This document shows, in pieces, positions 1 through 4,651 of a DNA stretch of 6,305 bases. This DNA comes from Oscillospiraceae bacterium (lineage in GTDB: Bacteria > Bacillota > Clostridia > Oscillospirales > Ruminococcaceae). The number at the start of each line of letters is the position of its first letter. Within the stretch, counting starts at the first letter, position 1. Under the pieces are notes generated by a model that saw nothing but the letters and a program-made list of their open reading frames with translations, searched no databases and was not told the origin of the DNA. Location of the stretch: contig JAFUQL010000093.1 of the NCBI GenBank assembly GCA_017472375.1, positions 1-6,305 of the forward strand, given 5' to 3'. The translations under genes and the position numbers were made by a program.

Positions 1-1
1 C

Positions 2-121
2 TTTCTCGAAGAGTACGGCCTGCTGGTGCTTCGGGTGCCCAACAATGAGGTCAACCAGAACTTCGAGGGCGTCTGCACCCACATCGACCGCATCGCCATG
101 GAGCGTATGCAGAAGCGGTGA
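2..121 (+). CDS. DUF559 domain-containing protein, C-terminal fragment (5' end outside window)
   Basis: Only the last 39 codons are present, reading from base 2 to a TGA at 119-121; the gene begins before the window. The visible peptide runs FLEEYGLLVLRVPNNEV and then NQNFEGVCTHIDRIAMER. The pattern of a short acidic helix, a strand of the form 'GLxVLRxxNxEV', then 'NxxGVxxxI' is what I recognise as the C-terminal end of DUF559 proteins, small single-domain proteins with a restriction-endonuclease-like fold related to the very-short-patch-repair nuclease Vsr. The catalytic residues would lie upstream and cannot be checked. The biological role of DUF559 proteins is mostly unknown; they are common as isolated genes and inside larger multi-domain proteins, and this could be the tail of either. 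It is followed by 447 non-coding bases, so it is probably not in the glmM operon. Confidence 0.7.
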   Translation, partial: FLEEYGLLVLRVPNNEVNQNFEGVCTHIDRIAMERMQKR

Positions 122-140
122 AGAAGTCGCAACCGCACCC

Positions 141-200
141 CCCTCAGTCACGCTAATGCGTGACAGCTCCCCCCGCAAAGCGGGGGCAGCCTTTGTGTGG
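141..200 (+). repeat. Palindromic intergenic repeat, copy 1
   Basis: It starts CCCTCAGTCA and contains two adjacent stem-loops. The first has a perfect 7-bp stem (147-153 with 158-164) and a TAAT loop. The second has a 7-bp stem (170-176 with 180-186) with an AAA loop, then one mismatch and three more pairs (166-168 with 188-190), followed by GCCTTTGTG. Copy 2 at 256-337 matches it in inverted orientation: CCCTCAGTCA (10 identical bases) and TGACAGCTC (9 identical bases) flank the first hairpin in both. The style resembles the high-copy palindromic repeats of Faecalibacterium genomes, which is recollection rather than a search. It could also act as a structured 3' end for the DUF559 gene transcript, but no T tract follows directly. 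Confidence 0.65.
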
Positions 201-255
201 CGGTTTCGCGTGTCGTTTTTTTCGTGGCGTCACAGTGAAAACGGAGGCCAAAACC

Positions 256-337
256 TCTGGGGCAAAGCCTCCCTTGTGTAAAGGCGGCCGAAGGGCGTGC
301 AGTGGCTGAGCTGTCAGCGAAGCTGACTGAGGGATTG
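256..337 (-). repeat. Palindromic intergenic repeat, copy 2 (inverted relative to copy 1)
   Basis: Read on the minus strand it begins CAATCCCTCAGTCAGC and contains the stem GTCAGC/GCTGAC (313-318 with 322-327 on the plus strand, GAA loop), then TGACAGCTC, a CTTCGG-type mini-hairpin, and a CCTTTACACAAGGGAGGC core. The shared flanks match copy 1, while the stem has different bases that still pair. A 6-bp inverted repeat (243-248 with 267-272) overlaps its left edge, so the left boundary is uncertain. The right boundary is taken as the final TTG of GGGATTG at 337, which is where I expect such repeats to end. Confidence 0.65.
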
Positions 338-362
338 ACACCTCTGCTGCGACCTTTATAAA
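335..362 (+). promoter_or_regulatory. Predicted sigma-A-type promoter for the glmM operon
   Basis: A perfect -35 hexamer TTGACA (335-340) is followed after 16 bases by TATAAA (357-362), five of six matches to the -10 consensus. Transcription would start near 369-370 and give a leader of about 200 bases before glmM. It is the best sigma-A match I found in the upstream region. The first three bases of the -35 box are the last three bases of repeat copy 2. Confidence 0.6.
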
Positions 363-439
363 AGCATAAAGAGACCGCCCCAAATGCAAAAGCCCAACTT
401 TCCGCAAATATCCCGGATTATTCACAGTTTGTCTCTGGA

Positions 440-464
440 ATATCCCCGCGGATATGCATATAAT
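440..464 (+). promoter_or_regulatory. Possible second promoter: TATAAT box with adjacent dyad (candidate operator)
   Basis: A perfect TATAAT lies at 459-464. No good -35 hexamer is present 16-18 bases upstream (437-441 reads GGAAT), so on its own it would be weak or activator-dependent. Directly upstream is a perfect dyad ATATCC-CCGC-GGATAT (440-455), which would cover the spacer and -35 position, and a 10-base palindrome ATATGCATAT (452-461) overlaps the -10 box. If used, transcription would begin near 471 and give a leader of about 98 bases. Confidence 0.35.
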
Positions 465-473
465 CTGTAAGCA

Positions 474-512
474 GCGCCCTTTTTTTGCGGCGCATACAAC
501 CAAAAAAGGCGC
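474..512 (+). promoter_or_regulatory. Alternative stem-loops in the glmM leader
   Basis: GCGCC at 474-478 can pair with GGCGC at 489-493 (local hairpin, 10-base loop). It can instead pair with GGCGC at 508-512, extended by six T-A pairs (480-485 with 502-507) around one bulged C. The second option consumes the left arm of the 508-527 hairpin, so two mutually exclusive folds exist. No T tract follows either on the plus strand, so transcription attenuation of the classic type is not indicated; an effect on RNA stability or translation is possible. Confidence 0.4.
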
Positions 513-527
513 ACAGACCCGTGCGCC
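502..527 (-). terminator. Intrinsic terminator reading leftward, upstream of glmM
   Basis: On the minus strand a perfect 7-bp GC-rich stem (GGCGCAC with GTGCGCC; plus-strand positions 508-514 and 521-527, six-base loop) is followed at once by TTTTTT (507-502). This is a textbook rho-independent terminator, but for minus-strand transcription. No minus-strand gene lies to its right in the window, so it would stop only antisense transcripts coming out of glmM. On the plus strand the same hairpin is followed by CCTGACC and would not terminate. Confidence 0.55.
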
Positions 528-555
528 CCTGACCGGCGGCGAGATCGGCCGCAAT

Positions 556-571
556 GGAGGAATGTTTTATG
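556..571 (+). promoter_or_regulatory. glmM ribosome binding site that decides the start
   Basis: GGAGG at 556-560 lies eight bases before ATG 569-571, an ideal Shine-Dalgarno spacing. An in-frame ATG at 554 overlaps this GGAGG and has no ribosome binding site of its own, so it is not the start. A 5-bp stem GCGGC/GCCGC (536-540 with 548-552) ends four bases before the GGAGG. Confidence 0.8.
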
Positions 572-1918
572 GGTAAACTGTTTGGTACTGACGGCGTCCG
601 CGGCGTGGCGGGCGAGGATCTGAGCTGCGAACTGGCCATGAAGATCGGCCGGGGCGCTGCCGCCGTGCTCACCGCGAACACCGGCCACAAGCCCCGCATC
701 CTGATCGGCAAGGACACCCGCATCTCCGGCGATATGCTGGAGTGCGCGCTGGCCGCCGGCCTGTGCAGCGTGGGCGCGGACGTGGAGCTGCTGGGCGTGG
801 TGCCCACCCCCGCCGTGGCCCATCTGGTGGGCAAGTACGGCGCCGATGCGGGCGTGGTCATCTCCGCCAGCCACAACCCCATGGAATTCAACGGCATCAA
901 GATCTTTTCCGGCGATGGCTACAAGCTGCCCGATCAGGTGGAGCACCAGATCGAGGCCTATGTGCTGGGCGAGAAGGAACTGACCCTGCGCACCGGCGGC
1001 GAGGTGGGCCGTGTGACCCGCCGCGACGACGCCGTGGCCGACTATGTGGACTACCTGGCCGAGCACATCGGCGCCGACCTGACCGGCCTGAACATCGCCA
1101 TCGACTGCGCCAACGGCGCGTCCGCGGTGGTGGCTCCGCTGCTGTTCCCCCGCCTGGGCGCCAAGTGCACCTTCCTGGGCGCCGAGCCCGACGGCTGCAA
1201 CATCAACGCCGGCTGCGGCAGCACCCATCTGGATAAGCTGGCGGCCTTTGTGAAGCAGGGCGGCTACGACTGCGGCATTGCCTTTGACGGCGACGCCGAC
1301 CGCTGCCTTGCCTGCGACGAGAAGGGCAACGAGATCGACGGCGACAAGATCATCGCCCTGCTGGCCTGCGACATGAAGGCCCGCGGCCGGCTGGACGGCA
1401 ACGCCGCGGTGGTCACGGTCATGTCCAACCTGGGCTTCATGCAGTACATGCAGCGCCAGGGCATCGAGACCGCCCGCACCGCCGTGGGCGACCGCTACGT
1501 TCTGGAGGAGATGCGGGCGCAGGGTTACGCGCTGGGCGGCGAGCAGTCCGGCCATGTGATCCTGCTGCACCACTCCACCACCGGCGACGGCGAGCTGACC
1601 GCCGGCAAGCTGCTGAAGCTGCTGGCCGCCAGCAAGTGCCCCATGAGCGAGCTGAACAGCGTCTATGAGAAGTTCCCGCAGGTGATGATCAACCTGGTGG
1701 CCAACGCCCAGCAGAAGGCCGCCTACCGGGACGACGAGTACATCGCCGGCTTCATCGAGAGCCAGCAGCAGAACCTGATGGGCATGGGCCGCGTTCTGGT
1801 GCGCATGTCCGGCACCGAGCCCAAGATCCGCGTGATGGTGGAGGGCAAGGATCTGGAGGCCATCCAGGCCAGCGCCCAGCGCATCGCGGACATGATCACC
1901 AAGCGGGTGCTGAGCTGA
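569..1918 (+). CDS. glmM: Phosphoglucosamine mutase GlmM
   Basis: The 449-residue protein interconverts glucosamine-6-phosphate and glucosamine-1-phosphate (EC 5.4.2.10) in the cytoplasm, the step before GlmU on the way to UDP-GlcNAc for peptidoglycan. The length is normal for bacterial GlmM. The start MGKLFGTDGVRG is the family's hallmark N-terminus. All alpha-D-phosphohexomutase signatures are intact: the phosphoserine loop ISASHNP at 98-104 with catalytic Ser101, the Mg-binding loop DGDADR at 240-245, the sugar-binding loop GGEQSGH at 323-329, and the C-terminal phosphate-binding loop RMSGTEPKIR at 412-421. The GlmM-type sequence at these loops distinguishes it from ManB and Pgm relatives. 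It is the first gene of the apparent operon and is not preceded by cdaA/cdaR, its usual partners in Firmicutes. It is followed by a methyltransferase gene after 39 bases. Regulation is likely through the promoter at 335-362 and the structured leader. Confidence 0.97.
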   Translation: MGKLFGTDGVRGVAGEDLSCELAMKIGRGAAAVLTANTGHKPRILIGKDTRISGDMLECALAAGLCSVGADVELLGVVPTPAVAHLVGKYGADAGVVISASHNPMEFNGIKIFSGDGYKLPDQVEHQIEAYVLGEKELTLRTGGEVGRVTRRDDAVADYVDYLAEHIGADLTGLNIAIDCANGASAVVAPLLFPRLGAKCTFLGAEPDGCNINAGCGSTHLDKLAAFVKQGGYDCGIAFDGDADRCLACDEKGNEIDGDKIIALLACDMKARGRLDGNAAVVTVMSNLGFMQYMQRQGIETARTAVGDRYVLEEMRAQGYALGGEQSGHVILLHHSTTGDGELTAGKLLKLLAASKCPMSELNSVYEKFPQVMINLVANAQQKAAYRDDEYIAGFIESQQQNLMGMGRVLVRMSGTEPKIRVMVEGKDLEAIQASAQRIADMITKRVLS

Positions 1919-1957
1919 CGGGCTGCGCCCTCAAACCAAACAGGAAAGGACGATACC

Positions 1958-2824
1958 ATGCGCCCTGCAGATACATGGAATGACTACGAACTGATCGACG
2001 CCACCGGCGGGCGGCGGCTGGAGCGGTGGGGCAAGACCCTGCTGGTGCGGCCCGACCCGCAGGTGGTCTGGAAGAACGACCCCGTCAGCCCCCTGTGGGC
2101 CAAAGCGGACGCGGTGTACCACCGCTCCAGCCAGGGCGGCGGCCAGTGGGAGTACCGCCGCCGCCTGCCCGAAAAGTGGAAGATCGGCTGGCAGGATCTG
2201 ACCATGGTGGTCAGCCCCACCGGCTTCAAGCACACCGGCGTGTTCCCGGAGCAGGCCGTGAACTGGGCGTGGTACCGCGAAAAGATCAAAAACGCCGGCC
2301 GCCCCATCCGGGTGCTGAACCTGTTCGGCTACACCGGCGGCGCCACCCTGGCCTGTGCGGCGGCGGGCGCCACCGTCTGCCACGTGGACGCCAGCAAGGG
2401 CATCGTGGCGTGGGCCAAGGAGAACGCCCAGGCCAGCGGCCTGGCCGACCGCCCCGTGCGCTGGATCGTGGACGACTGCGCCAAGTTCGTGGCGCGGGAG
2501 ATCCGCCGCGGCAACGTGTACGACGGCATCATCATGGACCCGCCCAGCTATGGGCGCGGCCCCGGCGGCGAGGTGTGGAAGCTGGAGGACAACATCTACG
2601 ACCTCATCGCCCTGTGCGCCGGCGTTTTGAGCGATGATCCGCTGTTTGTGGCGGTGAACAGCTACACCACCGGTCTGTCGCCGGCGGTGATGGAGTACAT
2701 CCTGAAGACCACCGTCTGCCCCAAACACGGCGGCGCGACCCACTGCGACGAGATCGGTCTGCCGGTGAGCGCCACCGGCGGCGTGGTGCCCTGCGGCGCC
2801 ACCGCCATCTGGGAGCAGACCTGA
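1958..2824 (+). CDS. Class I SAM-dependent methyltransferase, RlmI/RlmK-like (COG1092 type)
   Basis: This 288-residue cytoplasmic protein has a Rossmann-type methyltransferase core. Motif I is VLNLFGYTGGAT at 119-130, where SAM binds; an acidic residue at the end of strand 2 lies in CHVDASKG (141-148, Asp144); motif IV is MDPPSYGRG at 193-201. These match the Methyltrans_SAM group that includes the rRNA methyltransferases RlmI and the RlmK half of RlmKL. The first roughly 100 residues (LERWGKTLLVRPDPQVVW region) form a beta-rich extension. No N-terminal PUA domain as in RlmI is visible. At the site where m5C enzymes of the RlmI type carry a catalytic cysteine the sequence reads VNSYTTGLS (233-241) with no cysteine, so an m5C activity is doubtful; the substrate is unknown. 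The start is supported by AGGAAAGGA at 1942-1950, seven bases before the ATG. The gap to ecfA1 is only 20 bases, so the two are probably co-transcribed. Confidence 0.85.
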   Translation: MRPADTWNDYELIDATGGRRLERWGKTLLVRPDPQVVWKNDPVSPLWAKADAVYHRSSQGGGQWEYRRRLPEKWKIGWQDLTMVVSPTGFKHTGVFPEQAVNWAWYREKIKNAGRPIRVLNLFGYTGGATLACAAAGATVCHVDASKGIVAWAKENAQASGLADRPVRWIVDDCAKFVAREIRRGNVYDGIIMDPPSYGRGPGGEVWKLEDNIYDLIALCAGVLSDDPLFVAVNSYTTGLSPAVMEYILKTTVCPKHGGATHCDEIGLPVSATGGVVPCGATAIWEQT

Positions 2825-2844
2825 CATCCGGAAGGGGACCGACC

Positions 2845-3684
2845 ATGGAGAACCAAATGATCCGCGCCGAGGGGCTGCGGTTCCGCTACGACGACCAGCA
2901 GGACGTCTGGGCGGTGAACGGCGTGACCAACGCCGTAAAAAAAGGCGAATTTGTGGCGGTTCTGGGCGCCAATGGCTGCGGCAAGAGCACGCTGGCCAAG
3001 CACTTCAACGCCATTCTGCTGCCCGAGGCGGGCACCGTGACGGTGGAGGGCATCCCCACCACCGACGAGAGCCGCCTGTATGACATCCGCCAGAAGGTGG
3101 GCATGGTGTTCCAGAACCCGGACAACCAGATCGTCGCCACGGTGGTGGAGGAGGATGTGGCCTTTGCGCTGGAGAACCTGGGGGTGCCCCCGGAGGAGAT
3201 CCGCCGCCGCATCGATGAATCCATGCGCATGGCGGGCATCTGGAAGCACCGGGACAAGGGCCCCCACAAGCTGTCGGGCGGCCAGAAGCAGCGGGTGGCC
3301 ATCGCGGGCGTGATCGCCATGCGGCCGGACTGCCTGGTGCTGGACGAAGCCACCGCCATGCTGGACCCGGTGGGCCGCGAGAAGGTGATGAGCACCATCC
3401 GCCACCTGAACCGGGATGCGGGCATCACGGTGGTGGCCATCACCCACTACATGGAGGAGGCCGCCCAGGCCGACCGTGTGCTGGTGATGAGCGAGGGCCG
3501 CATCGTGCTGGAGGGCACCCCCCGGGAGGTGTTCGCCCAGGCCGACCGCCTGCGGGAGCTGCATCTGGACGTGCCCCAGGCGGTGGAGCTGCGGGACGCG
3601 CTGGCCGCCGCCGGCGTGCCCATGCCCGAGGGCATCATCGACGAAGGCGAGTGCGCCAAAGCGCTGTACGCACTGCTGAAGTGA
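2845..3684 (+). CDS. ecfA1: Energy-coupling factor transporter ATPase EcfA1
   Basis: The 279-residue protein is one of two ABC ATPases that drive ECF-type vitamin and micronutrient importers from the cytoplasmic face. Visible motifs in order are Walker A GANGCGKST (41-49), the Q-loop in FQNPDNQ (89-95, Gln90), the signature LSGGQKQR (143-150), Walker B CLVLDEAT (163-170, Glu168), the D-loop AMLDP (171-175) and the switch His201 in ITHYMEE. 'NPDNQ' and 'DEATAMLDP' are hallmarks of EcfA1 rather than EcfA2. A C-terminal extension of about 60 residues follows, as usual for the family. The ATG at 2845 is preceded by GAAGGGG (2831-2837); a second in-frame ATG at 2857 has GGAG (2847-2850) before it and would also begin correctly (MIRAEGLRF), so the start is uncertain by four residues. 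An A7 run at codons 31-33 (2937-2943) stands out in an otherwise GC-rich gene. ecfA2 follows only after a 91-base gap. Confidence 0.93.
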   Translation: MENQMIRAEGLRFRYDDQQDVWAVNGVTNAVKKGEFVAVLGANGCGKSTLAKHFNAILLPEAGTVTVEGIPTTDESRLYDIRQKVGMVFQNPDNQIVATVVEEDVAFALENLGVPPEEIRRRIDESMRMAGIWKHRDKGPHKLSGGQKQRVAIAGVIAMRPDCLVLDEATAMLDPVGREKVMSTIRHLNRDAGITVVAITHYMEEAAQADRVLVMSEGRIVLEGTPREVFAQADRLRELHLDVPQAVELRDALAAAGVPMPEGIIDEGECAKALYALLK

Positions 3685-3775
3685 GGGGCTTGCCCCTCCG
3701 CAGCAGCCTTAAAAAACACCCCTCAAAAACAAACCCCAAAAACTACCCCAAAAACCCACCACAGGACGTGAATCT
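3685..3775 (+). promoter_or_regulatory. ecfA1-ecfA2 spacer: hairpin plus G-free A/C-rich tract
   Basis: The ecfA1 stop codon overlaps a small hairpin AGGGG-CTTG-CCCCT (3684-3697). Then from 3707 to 3763 there is not one G in 57 bases. The tract consists of four loose units, each an A5-6 run followed by a C-rich piece, with A-runs starting at 3711, 3725, 3738 and 3750 (spacing 14, 13, 12). AGGA at 3763-3766 is the only ribosome-binding signal before ATG 3776, and it is weak. No -10/-35 pair is visible. An unstructured C-rich, G-poor RNA is the classic form of a Rho-loading site, and also of a translation-enhancing leader; the sequence does not decide between them. Confidence 0.5.
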
Positions 3776-4651
3776 ATGTCTGCCATTATTGAAACACAAC
3801 ATCTCACCCACATCTACGGCCACGGCCTGCCGGACGCCACCACGGCGCTGGAGGACGTGAGCTTTGCCGTGGAGGAGGGCGACTTCGTGGGCATCATCGG
3901 CTCCACCGGGAGCGGCAAGTCCACCCTGATCTCCCACTTCAACGGGCTGCTCAAGCCCACCTCCGGCCGTGTGCTGGTGGGCGGCGAGGACATCTGGGCC
4001 GACCCCAAACAGATCCGCCGCTTCCGCTTCATGGTGGGTATGGTGATGCAGTACCCCGAGTACCAGCTCTTTGAGGAGTCGGTCTACAAGGACATCGCCT
4101 TCGGCCCCAAAAATATGGGCCTGGACGCCGCCGAGATCGACCGCCGGGTGCGCGCCGCCGCCGAGTTCTGCGGCATCCCCGCCGATCATCTGGAGCGCAG
4201 CCCCTTTGAGCTGTCCGGCGGCCAGAAGCGCCGGGTGGCCATCGCCGGCGTCATGGCCATGGAGCCCCGCATCCTGGTGCTGGACGAGCCCGCCGCCGGC
4301 CTCGACCCCGAGGGCCGCGACACCATCCTGAGCCAGATCAAGGACTACCACCGCCGCACCGGGGTCACCGTGCTGCTGGTGAGCCACTCCATGGAGGACA
4401 TCGCCCGCTACGCCGACAAGGTGCTGGTGATGGACCAGCGCCGCATCGCCATGTACGACCGGGTGGACAAGGTGTTCGCCCGCGCCCCCGAGCTGCTGGA
4501 GCTGGGGCTGTCGGTGCCGCAGGTGACCAAGATCTTCCTGAAGCTGAAGGAGATGGGCCTGGACATCGACACCGACGTGTACACCATGCCCTACGCGGTC
4601 AGGACCGTGCTGGCGGCGCTGGAGAAGAAGAAGGGGGTGGCGGGATGCTGA
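3776..4651 (+). CDS. ecfA2: Energy-coupling factor transporter ATPase EcfA2
   Basis: The 291-residue protein is the second ATPase of the ECF module and pairs with EcfA1 below the membrane protein EcfT. Motifs in order are Walker A GSTGSGKST (42-50), the Q-loop VMQYPEYQLFE (90-100, Gln92), the signature LSGGQKRR (146-153), Walker B ILVLDEPAAGLDP (166-178, Glu171) and the switch His204 in VSHSMEDIA. 'QYPEYQLFE' is the diagnostic EcfA2 feature, against 'NPDNQ' in EcfA1. The common EPTAGLDP is here EPAAGLDP, a mild change. The protein is close to the usual length. The ATG at 3776 is the first in this frame after the G-free spacer; its Shine-Dalgarno (AGGA, 3763-3766) is weak for a gene that should be made in equal amount to EcfA1. 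Its end overlaps the ecfT start by seven bases, which implies translational coupling. Confidence 0.93.
   Translation: MSAIIETQHLTHIYGHGLPDATTALEDVSFAVEEGDFVGIIGSTGSGKSTLISHFNGLLKPTSGRVLVGGEDIWADPKQIRRFRFMVGMVMQYPEYQLFEESVYKDIAFGPKNMGLDAAEIDRRVRAAAEFCGIPADHLERSPFELSGGQKRRVAIAGVMAMEPRILVLDEPAAGLDPEGRDTILSQIKDYHRRTGVTVLLVSHSMEDIARYADKVLVMDQRRIAMYDRVDKVFARAPELLELGLSVPQVTKIFLKLKEMGLDIDTDVYTMPYAVRTVLAALEKKKGVAGC

Larger units (their letters stand above)
122..568. other. Intergenic region with repeats, promoter elements and structured glmM leader
   Basis: This 447-base stretch has no convincing gene on either strand. From left to right it holds a palindromic repeat (141-200), a spacer with a T7 run at 216-222, a second repeat in inverted orientation (256-337), a TTGACA/TATAAA promoter (335-362), an AT-richer stretch with dyads around a TATAAT box (407-464), and GC-rich stem-loops (474-552) ending at the glmM ribosome binding site. 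It is markedly less GC-rich than the genes between about 338 and 470, as expected of a promoter region. No known riboswitch or tRNA fold was recognised. Confidence 0.75.

Noticed and set aside
166..222. Intrinsic terminator of the DUF559 gene formed by the 166-190 hairpin and T7 at 216-222
   Set aside because: The T tract is about 25 bases from the stem, too far for a canonical terminator.
480..486. T7 run as the tail of a plus-strand terminator upstream of glmM
   Set aside because: No GC-rich stem lies immediately 5' of it; the only strong stem-plus-T-tract nearby reads on the minus strand.
153..554. Open frame of 133 codons on the minus strand across the upstream intergenic region
   Set aside because: It runs through both palindromic repeats and the promoter region, shows no recognisable domain, and looks like a chance reading of repeat DNA.
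554..568. Longer glmM start at ATG 554 (five extra residues)
   Set aside because: This ATG overlaps the GGAGG ribosome binding site, and the family begins at MGKLFGTDGVRG (569).
338..568. Riboswitch, glmS-type ribozyme or c-di-AMP sensor in the glmM leader
   Set aside because: I could not identify the conserved core of any known class; only simple hairpins are visible.
422..1573. Long minus-strand open frames over glmM (to 383 codons) and similar ones over the other genes
   Set aside because: They are opposite-strand shadows of GC-rich codons, rich in Ala, Gly, His and Gln without motifs, while the plus-strand genes are certain.
3684..3697. AGGGG-CTTG-CCCCT hairpin as a terminator after ecfA1
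   Set aside because: It is followed by CCGCAGCAGCC, not a T tract; it is reported only as part of the spacer.
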